Origin: Parahaliea mediterranea
GTDB lineage: Bacteria > Pseudomonadota > Gammaproteobacteria > Pseudomonadales > Halieaceae
NCBI RefSeq assembly: GCF_017255185.1
Contig: NZ_JAFKCZ010000009.1
Location: forward strand, 202,778-266,777
Reading direction: 5' to 3'
DNA length: 64,000 bases
Shown piece after piece: positions 37,215 through 46,251 of the stretch. Under the pieces are notes generated by a model. It made no database searches. It saw only the letters and a list, made by a program, of their open reading frames with translations, and was not told the origin of the DNA. The first letter of the stretch is position 1. Each line of letters begins with the position of its first letter. A program made the position numbers and the translations under genes.

Positions 37215-38467
37215 AGTGGGCTGGGGCCTGCCTGTGGCTACTACTGGCTGCCGTCCCCGGCGTCCGGGCGCAGGATCATCCGCACTTTTCGCCGGCGGCA
37301 GTGCCGCCCCCCAATAACCGGTTGATCGTTGAGCAGCAGGGCCCGCTGACCGTTTCCACCGCGGTTCCCAGTGCCGAGGAAACCGAAAAGGTGTTTGGCG
37401 CCGACCTGTACGCCCGGAATATTCAACCGGTCTGGGTACGGGTCGAAAATCGCGGCGACACGACCCTGTTCCTGACCCCCTTTGGACTGGACCCCGCCTA
37501 CTACAGCCCCAGGGAGTCGGCTCTGCGCCTGCGCAAATACAGCGAGGTGAACATCTCCAGTCAAAACCTGGAGGGCCTGGCGATCAACCGCCTGCCGGTC
37601 GCGCCTCGCAGCGTCCTGTCCGGGTATGTATTTACGCGGGTCGATGAAGGCACAAAATCGTTCAATGTCGATGTGGTCGGCCCACAGTCAACGCACCAAA
37701 TGAACTTTATCGTCCCCGTGCCCGGACTCAAAATCGATCACCGTGAAATCGATATCCACCGCATCTATCCCGAGGCCCGTCTGCGGACCGTGGAGTTATC
37801 GCAACTGGTCGCCGAGCTGGAGCAAATGCCGTGCTGTGTACGCGATGCCAAGGGCAAGGATAGAGGCGACCCGCTGAACCTGGTCTTTATCGGCACGCCC
37901 CGGGACCTGTATTACGCGTTCAAGCGCGCGGGCTGGGACGAGAGCGAGACCATTTACGGCACATCCTTGTGGCGGACCTTTGCGTCGGCCGTCACCGGGG
38001 GCAGCTATCGCTACTCGCCGGTCAGCGCACTCTATGTGTTCGGCCGCGCCCAGGATGCCGCGTTCCAGCGGTCACGGACCAGCATCCACGAGCGGAACCA
38101 TTTCCGCATCTGGCTGACCCCCCTGCGCCTCGGGGGACTGCCGGTCTGGATCGGCCAGATAAGCCGCGACATCGGCGTTCGCTTCACCTGGCGCACGATT
38201 ACCACCCACAAGATCGACCCGGATGTCGACGAAACCCGGGACTACCTGCTGGAGGACCTGGCCTATGCCCAGGCGGTAGCGAAATTCGGCTACATCGGCG
38301 GCGTGGGAGCCGCACCCTACGGCACGCCGAGGGGCAACCTGACGGGCGACCCGTATTTCACCGATGGCAGACGCCTCGTCATCTGGATCTCCCGCGGACA
38401 GAATGCGATCAATGAAATCGAGGTCCGCGACCTCTCCACATACCACACCGGGCATATCGGAGACTGA
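37211..38467 (+). CDS. LssY C-terminal domain protein (second copy), secreted
   Basis: 418 residues from a GTG overlapping the previous stop. It has a cleavable signal (ACLWLLLAAVPGVRAQ). It is a clear paralogue of the upstream protein along its full length: IQPVWVRVENRGDTTLFLTPFGLDPAYYS, PLNLVFIGTPRDLYYAFKRAGW, ALYVFGRAQDAAFQRS, RIWLTPLRLGGLPVWIGQISRDIG. The ALYVFGRAQDAAFQR segment is the most diagnostic LssY_C element. Third gene of the PLD-LssY_C-LssY_C operon. Confidence 0.82.
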   Translation: MKWAGACLWLLLAAVPGVRAQDHPHFSPAAVPPPNNRLIVEQQGPLTVSTAVPSAEETEKVFGADLYARNIQPVWVRVENRGDTTLFLTPFGLDPAYYSPRESALRLRKYSEVNISSQNLEGLAINRLPVAPRSVLSGYVFTRVDEGTKSFNVDVVGPQSTHQMNFIVPVPGLKIDHREIDIHRIYPEARLRTVELSQLVAELEQMPCCVRDAKGKDRGDPLNLVFIGTPRDLYYAFKRAGWDESETIYGTSLWRTFASAVTGGSYRYSPVSALYVFGRAQDAAFQRSRTSIHERNHFRIWLTPLRLGGLPVWIGQISRDIGVRFTWRTITTHKIDPDVDETRDYLLEDLAYAQAVAKFGYIGGVGAAPYGTPRGNLTGDPYFTDGRRLVIWISRGQNAINEIEVRDLSTYHTGHIGD

Positions 38468-38627
38468 GGCCGCCGGGGCCCGCGGTTCTTCCGCGATGTC
38501 GCTTGCTCGCCCGGCAATCGTCCCCGGTGTTTGCCGGCCAAAACAGCGGTGTCCTGTTGGCCATTGGCCGGGCAGTACTCGATTTTCGGTGTCCCTCGTT
38601 GCGAATACGCGCCGCGTCACCACTCCG

Positions 38628-39356
38628 CTAGGGCGTGTCTGGGTGGGCGAAATAGCCGTGACGGAGAAAATGAATCACCTGGGCCTGAACCTCGGGGCTC
38701 CACATCATGAAGGTATGACTCGCGGGCAATTGGATGAAATCCACCATGCCCTCGACCCGGGTTTCCGCCACCGAGACAGTGCCATCGCCAGGCTCCTCCG
38801 TGCCTCCGGGCAAGGGGCTCAGCCAATCGCTGGTACCGGCAATCACGCCCAGCTCGAAATCCACCGGCCCCAGACGCTGTGGTATCGATTCCGGCCCGGT
38901 GCCCAGTTGACCGAGCGCGTGTGGGTACAACGGCCGCAGCCATTCAATGGCGTAGAAAATATCCGCCATCTTACTGCCCTGATTGGGGGGCCCCAGCATG
39001 ACCACGCGCGTGAGCTTGTCCGCCGCTGCCCCCGCGAGGTACTGGCGGACCAGAATGCCGCCCAGGGAATGAGTCGCGAAGTGAATGACCCCGGCGCCCT
39101 GTTGCCGACACTCCGCCAGTCCCTCCTCCACCGCCAGCTGCGCCAGTTCCTCGATCGGCCGGGCCAGCGAGGGATAGGTGACATTCGCCACGGTGTAGCC
39201 GGCTCGACGCAACTCCCAGGCCAGGTCGACCATCGACAGCTCGGTGCGCCCCAAACCGTGAAGCAGCACCACGCACTCCCGCGGCACGCCGTCATCACCG
39301 GCGCGAGCCTGCAGGGTTAAAAGCACCAGGAATCCGTACAGCAAGCGCAGCACCAC
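38628..39356 (-). CDS. Secreted alpha/beta-hydrolase, lipase-like
   Basis: 242 residues. A signal peptide (LLYGFLVLLTLQARA) is followed by the oxyanion segment VVLLHGLGRTELSM, the nucleophile elbow HFATHSLGGILV, a candidate Asp in GTEEPGDGTVSV and the catalytic His in LPASHTFMMW. This resembles triacylglycerol lipase/esterase LipA-like proteins used by environmental gammaproteobacteria. It converges with the LssY_C operon. Confidence 0.85.
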   Translation of the reverse strand: MVLRLLYGFLVLLTLQARAGDDGVPRECVVLLHGLGRTELSMVDLAWELRRAGYTVANVTYPSLARPIEELAQLAVEEGLAECRQQGAGVIHFATHSLGGILVRQYLAGAAADKLTRVVMLGPPNQGSKMADIFYAIEWLRPLYPHALGQLGTGPESIPQRLGPVDFELGVIAGTSDWLSPLPGGTEEPGDGTVSVAETRVEGMVDFIQLPASHTFMMWSPEVQAQVIHFLRHGYFAHPDTP

Positions 39357-39435
39357 GCACCTCTCAAACCGCTTCGGGGCCTTATTCTACGCGAATTCCC
39401 CCGAACTGTGCGCCACCAGTTGATCGCAAAAAACA

Positions 39436-39478
39436 GGGACGGATACCTATTTCCCCGACATTATTCGGTATCCGTCCC
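39436..39478. repeat. Inverted repeat left of the SRAP gene
   Basis: GGGACGGATACC (39436-39447) and its perfect complement GGTATCCGTCCC (39467-39478) form a 12-bp stem with a 19-nt loop. A related dyad lies right of the gene at 40291-40346. REP/RAYT-like repeat type; T-richness after the right arm could also permit termination. Confidence 0.85.
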
Positions 39479-39568
39479 CTTTTCTCCTTATCTAATTCGT
39501 CTTTAGAATGGGTGTCCGCCTCTGGTTCTTATTGATAGCTATGGCCTGCCGACAGCATGGAGGTGCCG

Positions 39569-40306
39569 ATGTGCGTCAGTTTCAGCATTAAGGATGATCG
39601 CAGCCTGCAAGCGTATTTCGCGGTAATCGGGGTGACGCTCGAGGTGGCCGACCGCTACAACCTGCGACCCACCGACCAGGTCCCCCTATTGCGCCAGTAC
39701 GGTGGCAAAATGCATCAGGACGATGCCCACTGGTGGCTGATCCCGGCACACTCAAACGGCACGGTCAATCGCAAGTACCCGATGTTCAACGCCCGCGGTG
39801 AAAGCCTGTCCCAGCGCAGTAGCTACGCCGGGCCCTTCCGCAGCCAGCGCGGCATACTGCCCATGTCCCTGTTTGTGGAACAGAGTAAACACCCGGAGTT
39901 CAGCGGCCCGGTGTCGATCACCGATGCAGAGAATGAGGCGCTGGCCGTGGCCGCGCTGTGGGACGTGTGGCAACGGGGCGAGCAAACCATTTTGTCCTGT
40001 ACCGTGGTGACCACCGCCGCGGCGCCGGAATTCGCCCCCTACCACCCCCGCATGCCGGTGATGCTCACCCTCGCGGAATGTGAGCGCTGGCTGGACAATT
40101 CCCGGGCGCTGCCCGCCGACGACCCGCTGCTCGCACCGGTTCTGAAGTTCCCCCTGCGGCTGGTGCCGCTGGGAAAATCGGTCAACAACGTGCGGGACAA
40201 ATCGCCGGAAACAATCAAGCCGATGGGCGAGGAACGCCTGCTAGAAAATGGCAAAACGCACAACAAGAGGACCGCGCCCCAAGATAAAAGGGGGAGGGAT
40301 ACCTAA
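39569..40306 (+). CDS. Divergent SRAP-domain protein (YedK/HMCES family)
   Basis: 245 residues from the ATG at 39569 (GGAGG just upstream), which makes Cys2 N-terminal after Met removal, as required in the family (abasic-site crosslinking through Cys2). The remaining motifs are recognisable but altered: MCVSF instead of MCGRF, YNLRPTDQVPLLR, WWLIPAHS, MFNARGESLSQR, and TTAAAPEFAPYHPRMPVML with the active-site His. The usual GFYEW motif reads as a non-canonical LFVEQ. Intact YedK proteins shield abasic sites in single-stranded DNA. The gene is framed by inverted repeats and stands alone. An ATG 12 bp upstream is possible but would bury the Cys. Confidence 0.8.
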   Translation: MCVSFSIKDDRSLQAYFAVIGVTLEVADRYNLRPTDQVPLLRQYGGKMHQDDAHWWLIPAHSNGTVNRKYPMFNARGESLSQRSSYAGPFRSQRGILPMSLFVEQSKHPEFSGPVSITDAENEALAVAALWDVWQRGEQTILSCTVVTTAAAPEFAPYHPRMPVMLTLAECERWLDNSRALPADDPLLAPVLKFPLRLVPLGKSVNNVRDKSPETIKPMGEERLLENGKTHNKRTAPQDKRGRDT

Positions 40307-40346
40307 TTCGTAATTCGAATCGCCTGAGAAATAGGTATCCGTCCCC
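40291..40346. repeat. Inverted repeat at the 3' end of the SRAP gene
   Basis: GGGGAGGGATACCTA (40291-40305) pairs, with one mismatch, with TAGGTATCCGTCCCC (40332-40346). It is the same element type as at 39436-39478 and overlaps the last codons of the SRAP gene, which suggests that the repeats framed the gene when it arrived. Confidence 0.8.
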
Positions 40347-40451
40347 GAATCGTGTAGCGGCTTAATCGGTGTCACCGCTAGCGGATCCTGTGACTTCGGA
40401 CTTGCATGGTGGTTTGTGGTAACGTTGCCAGCAGTGCAAATCGACCAAACC

Positions 40452-40906
40452 ATGAACAAATCGATACAGAACGCACTTAGACTACTGCGACCCAAGGATA
40501 TCCGGGGCGAGAGATTTTCTTGCCCGCTCTGCAGGGGCCGGATACTCATTAGGCTGCGCGACAGCGAGCACGGTATTCGCTGCGCAAGCTGTCGCGGCGC
40601 ACCGGCACACCTCTCCCTGGCGGGCGCACTGCGTCCGGCCTCACCTTGTTCACCGTTCCACTGTTTGACCAGCCCGCGACCGTCGAGCGAGCGAGGATCG
40701 AGGGGGGTAAGATCGTGCACCTCCTTGAGCCCGAGTATCACGACGACCACCTCAGCGGCCTGGGGAAGGTGCTTTGTTTCCGAAACTACGGGCACGACAT
40801 CGTGGAGCGTTTGAAAACCGCCGGCTTTTCATCAGCCAGGCTGGATTTCAGCTTCACGCGATCGTATATGGGCTACGGCCGCCCCATCGTGATTGCCCGG
40901 AAATAA
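40452..40906 (+). pseudogene. Decayed SAM-dependent methyltransferase with zinc ribbon
   Basis: Two collinear pieces in different frames. The first, from the ATG at 40452, encodes RFSCPLCRGRILIRLRDSE and IRCASCRGAPAHLSLAGAL, i.e. the CxxC...CxxC ribbon seen before class I methyltransferase domains. The second (about 40640-40906, shifted frame) encodes TLFTVPLFDQPATVER, EYHDDHLSGLGKVLCFRNYG and a C-terminal end (YMGYGRPIVIARK) typical of the last part of such methyltransferases. The intervening SAM-binding Rossmann part (about 100 residues) is missing, so the gene has lost its core by deletion plus frameshift. Confidence 0.65.
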
Positions 40907-41104
40907 CCCGCTACTGCCTCGCGGGTCGCGATAGGAACAAACCGGCACTGTCAGTAAAATACCGGCTGGTTCGAGTCGCTGACACACTCTGTTACCGGCA
41001 TCGCGGCACAGGACTGCCCTGTATAGTGATTCCCGGTGAGTTGCAACGGGTAAACTATTGCAGCCAGTACCACCCCCGAACGCCCTTTCCACCCGGAGCC
41101 CGAC

Positions 41105-42910
41105 ATGCGCCACGGCCAACACATTCCCCCGGACAGTCAACCGTTAAACTGGCGCGTATTGCAGCGCCTGTGGCCCATCCTCAAGGATCACCGGGGGCGC
41201 GTGATCGCCGCCCTCGCCTGCCTGCTGCTGGCCAAGGCCGCGGTACTGGCCATCCCCTTCCTGCTCAAGCACCTGGTGGACGCGCTCGACGGCCAGCTGG
41301 CGATCGACACCGCGCCGGCACTGCTGCTGGGGTTGGTGGTGGCCTACGGCGGCGCGCGCTTCGCCAATGTGTTCTTTGGTGAGCTGCGCGACACCCTGTT
41401 CGGCCGGGTGACCGAACGCGCGATGCGGCGCATCGGCTTGCAGGTATTCCGCCATGTCCACGGCCTCGACCTGGACTACCACCTCAACCGCCAGACCGGC
41501 GGCCTCGCCCGGGACATCGAGCGCGGCACCACCGGCATCAGCTTCCTGATGCGTTTTTTCGTGTTCAATATCGCCCCCACCCTGTTCGAGATCGCCATGG
41601 TGGCCGGTATCCTGCTGTTCAACTACGGCCCACGCTTTTCCCTGGTGGTGGTTGTCGCGGTGGTGACCTACGGCTTGTTTTCCATTCGCGCCACCGAGTG
41701 GCGCACCCGCTTCGTGCGCGAGATGAACGAGGCGGACTCCACCAGCAACACCCGCGCGGTGGACAGCCTGCTCAACTTCGAGACGGTGAAGTATTTCGCC
41801 AACGAGGAGTTCGAGGCCCGGCGCTACGACGACGCCCTCGCAGTGTGGGAGCAGGCCCGGCGCAAGAACCGCCTGTCGCTGTTTACCCTCAATGGCGGCC
41901 AGGCGCTGATCATCGCCGTCGCCCAGACGGTCATGATCGGACTGGCGGCCTGGCAGGTGCGCGCCGGCGCCCTCACCCTGGGGGATTTCGTGCTGATCAA
42001 CCAGTTTATGATCCAGCTGTTCATGCCCCTGGGCTTTCTCGGCTTCGTGTACCGGGAGATCCGCGGCTCCATGGCCAACATCGAGAACATGTTCCGCCTG
42101 CTCGCCCTCCAGCCGGCGGTGGTGGACGCGCCCGGGGCCGGCGCCCTGGAGCGCACCAACGGTCCGGTGGAGTTTCGCGAGGTCAGCTTTGGCTACGGCG
42201 GCGAGCGGCCCATTCTCGACCGGGTCAGCTTCACCATCGCCCCGGGGCAAAAAGTGGCCATCGTCGGCGCCAGCGGCGCGGGCAAGTCGACCATCGTCAA
42301 GCTGCTGTTCCGTTTCTACGACCCCGATGCCGGGCACATCCTGGTCAATGGCCAGGACATCAGCCAGGTCAGCCAGCACAGCCTGCGCACACAGATTGGC
42401 ATCGTTCCCCAGGACACCGTGCTGTTCAATGACACCCTGTACGAAAACGTGCGCTACGGGCGGGTGGAGGCAAGCCCGGACGAGGTGGCCCAGGCCATCC
42501 GCCTGGCCCACCTGGATGCGTTCATCGCCCGCCTGCCCGAGGGCCACCACACCCTGGTGGGCGAGCGCGGCCTCAAGCTTTCCGGCGGCGAAAAGCAGCG
42601 GGTGTCCATCGCCCGCACCATCCTCAAGGGCTCACCGATCCTGGTCTTCGACGAGGCCACCTCCTCACTGGACAGCAAGTCCGAGCAGGCCATCCTGGCC
42701 TCCCTGGCGGAGCTGGCGCGGGAGCACACCAGCCTGGTGATCGCCCACCGCCTGTCCACGGTGGTCGACGCCGACCAGATCCTGGTGCTGCACCGGGGGC
42801 GGGTGGTGGAGCGCGGCAGCCACGCTGAACTGCTCGCGCGGGAGGGCCGCTACGCCGGCCTGTGGCGGGCCCAGCGTGCCGGAGAGCGGGTATCCGCCCC
42901 GGGGGCGTGA
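41105..42910 (+). CDS. Atm1-type ABC exporter (fused permease and ATPase)
   Basis: 601 residues. Six membrane helices in the first 320 residues (for example GRVIAALACLLLAKAAVLAIP) are followed by the nucleotide-binding domain: Walker A VGASGAGKSTIVKLL, signature LSGGEKQRVSIARTIL, Walker B ILVFDEATSSLDS and the H-loop VIAHRLSTV. The membrane part (DLDYHLNRQTGGLARDIERGT, AVDSLLNFETVKYFANE) is that of Atm1/HMT1/ABCB7 exporters, which move glutathione-linked compounds or metal complexes. It is an export-type half transporter acting as a homodimer. RBS CGGAG precedes the ATG. Confidence 0.9.
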   Translation: MRHGQHIPPDSQPLNWRVLQRLWPILKDHRGRVIAALACLLLAKAAVLAIPFLLKHLVDALDGQLAIDTAPALLLGLVVAYGGARFANVFFGELRDTLFGRVTERAMRRIGLQVFRHVHGLDLDYHLNRQTGGLARDIERGTTGISFLMRFFVFNIAPTLFEIAMVAGILLFNYGPRFSLVVVVAVVTYGLFSIRATEWRTRFVREMNEADSTSNTRAVDSLLNFETVKYFANEEFEARRYDDALAVWEQARRKNRLSLFTLNGGQALIIAVAQTVMIGLAAWQVRAGALTLGDFVLINQFMIQLFMPLGFLGFVYREIRGSMANIENMFRLLALQPAVVDAPGAGALERTNGPVEFREVSFGYGGERPILDRVSFTIAPGQKVAIVGASGAGKSTIVKLLFRFYDPDAGHILVNGQDISQVSQHSLRTQIGIVPQDTVLFNDTLYENVRYGRVEASPDEVAQAIRLAHLDAFIARLPEGHHTLVGERGLKLSGGEKQRVSIARTILKGSPILVFDEATSSLDSKSEQAILASLAELAREHTSLVIAHRLSTVVDADQILVLHRGRVVERGSHAELLAREGRYAGLWRAQRAGERVSAPGA

Positions 42911-43043
42911 GCTAAGTTATTGGAATTGCGACAATTAACCCGATTTGCTACAAGTACGAATGAGGTTGGAATTTGGAAACTTCGCCCTTATTATGGGTCT
43001 AACAAGCGACGCACATAGTGTGCTGTGCACAATGGAGTAAACG

Positions 43044-43730
43044 ATGCAAAACAAGCCGATGTACCAAAGTGAGTACAACGTGAACACCGCTGGCATGGGG
43101 TCCGTGGTCAGCACCAACAAGGTGCTGAAGAACACCTACATGTTGCTGGGCATGACCCTGGCATTCAGTGCGCTGACCGCGGGTATTTCCATGGCGGTCG
43201 GCCTGCCCCACGGCGCCGCGATTATCCTGACCCTGGTGGGCTTCGGCCTGCTGTTCGTGGTCCACAAAATGGCCGACACCAGCAAGGGCCTGCTGGCCAT
43301 TTTCGCCTTCACCGGCGTGATGGGCGCCTCCCTCGGCCCCCTGCTCAATGCCTACGCCGGCATGCCGGGCGGCCCCGCCCTGGTGATGCAGGCCCTGGGC
43401 GGCACCGCTGTCGTGTTCTTCGGCCTGTCCGCCTACGCGCTGACCACCCGCAAGGACTTCTCCTTCATGGGCGGCTTCCTGATGGTCGGCCTGCTGGTCG
43501 CGGTGGTCGGCATGATCGCCAACATCTTCCTGAACATTCCCGCCCTGTCGCTGACCATCTCCGCGGCGGTGGTAATGATCATGTCCGGGCTGATCCTGTT
43601 CGACACCAGCCGCATCATCCACGGCGGCGAGACCAACTACATCCGCGCCACGGTGTCGCTGTACCTGAACATCTACAACCTGTTCATTCACATGCTCAGC
43701 CTGCTCACCGCGCTGGGCGGCGATGACTGA
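43044..43730 (+). CDS. yccA: YccA, Bax inhibitor-1 family membrane protein
   Basis: 228 residues with seven hydrophobic segments (LLGMTLAFSALTAGISMA, AAIILTLVGFGLLFVV, and so on) and the UPF0005 signature ILFDTSRIIHGGETNYI. In E. coli YccA is an FtsH substrate and inhibitor that protects SecY from degradation under jamming. It lies upstream of tusDCB as in Pseudomonas. RBS GGAG at 43034. Confidence 0.94.
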   Translation: MQNKPMYQSEYNVNTAGMGSVVSTNKVLKNTYMLLGMTLAFSALTAGISMAVGLPHGAAIILTLVGFGLLFVVHKMADTSKGLLAIFAFTGVMGASLGPLLNAYAGMPGGPALVMQALGGTAVVFFGLSAYALTTRKDFSFMGGFLMVGLLVAVVGMIANIFLNIPALSLTISAAVVMIMSGLILFDTSRIIHGGETNYIRATVSLYLNIYNLFIHMLSLLTALGGDD

Positions 43731-43751
43731 TCGCCCCCGCGCCCGGCCCAA

Positions 43752-43778
43752 CCCCGGTGCTCTCCACCGGGGTTTTTT
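43752..43778 (+). terminator. Intrinsic terminator after yccA
   Basis: 8-bp stem CCCCGGTG (43752-43759)/CACCGGGG (43765-43772) followed by T6. It separates yccA from the tus operon. Confidence 0.92.
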
Positions 43779-43812
43779 GTTTGTGGCGCGCGGCACGGAC
43801 TGAACAACAGCC

Positions 43813-44211
43813 ATGAACTACGCCCTGCTGGTCCTCGCCTCCCCCTTCTCCGGTACCGGGAGCCTCACCGCGGCCCGCTTTGCCGAGGCGGCCCTGGGCC
43901 GGGGGCACCACATTGCGCGGGTGTTTTTCCTGGACCAGGGGGTTGGCGCCGGCATGGCCACCGCGGTTAGCCCCCAGGGCGAGGCCGACCCCGTGGCCCG
44001 CTGGGCGGACCTCGCCGCGCGCCACGACCTGGAGCTGGTGCTGTGCGTCAGCTCGGCGCTGAAACGCGGCCTGCTCGATGACACCGAGGCCGCGCGCTAC
44101 GAGCGCGAGGCACACACCGTGCACCCCGCCTTCGAAATCGGCGGACTCGGCCTGCTGGTGGAGGCCACCGCCCAAGCGGACAGGGTGGTCACCTTCGGCG
44201 GTTCGGCATGA
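43813..44211 (+). CDS. tusD: Sulfurtransferase TusD
   Basis: 132 residues of the DsrE/TusD fold with the sulfur-carrying Cys in LELVLCVSSALKRGLLD. TusBCD relays sulfur from TusA to TusE for 2-thiouridine at tRNA wobble position 34. The stop overlaps the tusC start by 4 bp (ATGA). Confidence 0.95.
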   Translation: MNYALLVLASPFSGTGSLTAARFAEAALGRGHHIARVFFLDQGVGAGMATAVSPQGEADPVARWADLAARHDLELVLCVSSALKRGLLDDTEAARYEREAHTVHPAFEIGGLGLLVEATAQADRVVTFGGSA

Positions 44212-44570
44212 GCGCGCCGAGCGTCCTGCTGGTGACCCGCCATGCTCCCTACGGCGCCAGTCTGGCGCGTTCGGCGCTGGACGCGGCGCTGGCCGCGGCG
44301 GCCTTCGACCGCCCCCCCACGCTGCTGTTCCTGGGGGATGGCGTGCTGCAATTGCTGCCCGGCCAGGACGCCAGCGGAATCGGCACCCGCAGCCACCGCC
44401 GGGTCCTCGACTCCCTGCCCCTGTACGGCATCGACACCCTCTATGTGGACAGCCAGGCCCTGGCCGGGCACGACCTGACGGCGGCCGACCTGCCGCCCGG
44501 CGCACGGCCGGTCGACGACGCCGCCATTCGCGCGCTGCTGGCCGGCCACGATCACATCCTGGGTTTTTGA
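44208..44570 (+). CDS. tusC: Sulfur relay protein TusC
   Basis: 120 residues, DsrF/TusC type (LLVTRHAPYGASLARSALDAALA, TLLFLGDGVLQLL). It is a structural partner in the TusBCD hexamer. 4-bp overlap with tusD. Confidence 0.93.
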   Translation: MSAPSVLLVTRHAPYGASLARSALDAALAAAAFDRPPTLLFLGDGVLQLLPGQDASGIGTRSHRRVLDSLPLYGIDTLYVDSQALAGHDLTAADLPPGARPVDDAAIRALLAGHDHILGF

Positions 44571-44580
44571 GCGACCGACC

Positions 44581-44874
44581 ATGGTACTGCATACCGTCAA
44601 CTGCCCCCCTTCGCACCCGGCCCTCGGCCAGTGCCTGCGCCTGCTGGCTCCTGGGGACGCGCTGCTACTGCTCGGCGATGGGGTCTACGCCGCCCTCGCC
44701 GGGTCCAGGGCGGCCGCTGAACTGGCTGCCAGCGGCGCGGCGCTGCACGTGCTGGATGTCGACGCCCGCGCCGCCGGCGTCCTGGAACGCCTGGCCGACG
44801 GGGTGTCCGTGTGTGACGACGAGGGCTTCGTGGCGCTCACCGAACGCTACCCGCGCCAGCAGGCCTGGTACTGA
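44581..44874 (+). CDS. tusB: Sulfur relay protein TusB
   Basis: 97 residues of the DsrH/TusB family (MVLHTVNCPPSHPALGQCLRLL, LLLLGDGVYAAL, WY at the C-terminus). It completes TusBCD. Confidence 0.9.
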   Translation: MVLHTVNCPPSHPALGQCLRLLAPGDALLLLGDGVYAALAGSRAAAELAASGAALHVLDVDARAAGVLERLADGVSVCDDEGFVALTERYPRQQAWY

Positions 44875-44885
44875 GACCCGGCGCC

Positions 44886-45203
44886 ATGCTTCCCGATTCG
44901 GCATTCGACAAGGAGGGCTTCCTGCGCGAGCTCGACGACTGGAGCCCCGCGGTAGCCGAGCAGCTGGCCGCCGCCGAGGGCATCGCGCTCGGCGCGGCGC
45001 ACTGGGAGGTCATCGAACTGCTGAGGGACTACTACAGGCAATTTGAGTCCTCACCCGCCATGCGTCCTCTGGTAAAATACTGCGCCCTGAAGCTGGGGCC
45101 CGACAAGGGCAAGAGCATCTACCTGATGTCGCTGTTTCCCGGGTCCCCCGCCAAGCTCGGCAGCAAGATCGCCGGACTACCCAAACCCGACAACTGCCTG
45201 TAG
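44886..45203 (+). CDS. tusE: TusE/DsrC-family sulfur carrier
   Basis: 105 residues: GFLRELDDWSPAVAEQLAAAEG, HWEVIELLRDYY, and the flexible tail ending IAGLPKPDNCL, with the penultimate Cys that accepts sulfur. Only this single conserved tail Cys is present, as in TusE rather than dissimilatory DsrC. It hands the persulfide to MnmA. Last of the tus genes. Confidence 0.95.
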   Translation: MLPDSAFDKEGFLRELDDWSPAVAEQLAAAEGIALGAAHWEVIELLRDYYRQFESSPAMRPLVKYCALKLGPDKGKSIYLMSLFPGSPAKLGSKIAGLPKPDNCL

Positions 45204-45210
45204 GCCCGAC

Positions 45211-46251
45211 ATGCCAGATACTCCGCTCGCCGCCGTCCCGGAGGAGCATCCCTTCGCCCCCTTTGTGCGCATCCTCGGCAAGGGCAAGACCGGCACCCGA
45301 TCACTGAGCCAGGCGGAGGCCCGGGAGGCCTTCGGCATGATCCTGCGCAACGAAGTGGAGCCCCTGCAACTGGGCGCGTTTCTAATGCTGCTGCGGGTCA
45401 AGGAGGAATCCGGCGAGGAACTGGCGGGCTTCGTGCAGGCTTGCCGCGACACCATTGACATACAGGGCCCAGCCGGCCGCGATACCGCGCCAAGCGCCGA
45501 TCTCGACTGGTCCAGCTACGCCGGCAAGAAGCACCAGCACCCCTGGTACCTCCTGTCCATCCTGCTGCTGACGCAGGCGGGTTACCGGGTGTTCATACAC
45601 GGCGCCGGCGGCCACACCGCCGGGCGCCTGTACACGGAGCAGGCCATGGCGCAGCTGGGGCTGCCGGTGGCACGTGACTGGAACGAGGTCGGGCGACAGC
45701 TCGACACCCACGGACTCAGCTACTTCTCCCTCGCACACTTTTGCCGCGGCCTGTACGACATCATGCAGTTAAAACCGATTCTGGGCCTGCGTTCGCCGGT
45801 GAATACCTTCGCCCGCATGCTCAACCCCCTGCGCGCGCCCGCCAGTATCCAGAGCATATTCCACCCGGCCTACGCCGCCCTTCACCGGGAGGCGGATCGC
45901 CTGCTGGGCCAGCCACGCTCGCTGGTGTTCAAGGGCGACAGCGGCGAGGTGGAGATCAAACCCCAGGCGACCACGCGGCTAATCTTCCAGTTCGCTGGCG
46001 AGCCGCGGGAGAAGCCCATGCCGCGCGTTCTCGAGGACAAAGTGGCCAGCGTCGCGCAGCCGTCCGTGGCGCCGCTGCGGGCCCTGTGGCGCGACGAGGC
46101 GCCGGATGCCTACGGCGAGCTCGCCGCCACCGCCACCGCGGCCGCCGCGCTGCAGGTTCTGGAGCCGACCCTCTCGACCGAAAGCGCCCTCGAGCGGGCG
46201 CGATCACTCTGGCAACAACGCGACCGGGAGCGCCTGCCCTCATGCCCCTGA
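45211..46251 (+). CDS. ybiB: YbiB/TrpD2-like protein (anthranilate phosphoribosyltransferase fold)
   Basis: 346 residues. It resembles glycosyltransferase family 3 proteins: an N-terminal helical domain (LSQAEAREAFGMILRNEVEPLQLGAFLMLLRVKEES), then VFIHGAGGHTAGRLYTEQAM and LGLRSPVNTFARMLNPL. In E. coli YbiB binds nucleic acid, is LexA-regulated and does not make tryptophan. Here it lies 7 bp after tusE and overlaps trmA by 10 bp, linking it with tRNA modification genes. No LexA box was searched exhaustively. Confidence 0.85.
   Translation: MPDTPLAAVPEEHPFAPFVRILGKGKTGTRSLSQAEAREAFGMILRNEVEPLQLGAFLMLLRVKEESGEELAGFVQACRDTIDIQGPAGRDTAPSADLDWSSYAGKKHQHPWYLLSILLLTQAGYRVFIHGAGGHTAGRLYTEQAMAQLGLPVARDWNEVGRQLDTHGLSYFSLAHFCRGLYDIMQLKPILGLRSPVNTFARMLNPLRAPASIQSIFHPAYAALHREADRLLGQPRSLVFKGDSGEVEIKPQATTRLIFQFAGEPREKPMPRVLEDKVASVAQPSVAPLRALWRDEAPDAYGELAATATAAAALQVLEPTLSTESALERARSLWQQRDRERLPSCP

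Noticed and set aside
45741..46241. 167-residue N-terminal extension of TrmA
   Set aside because: It lies wholly inside ybiB in another frame; TrmA normally starts near MPLSNFDPSNYE.
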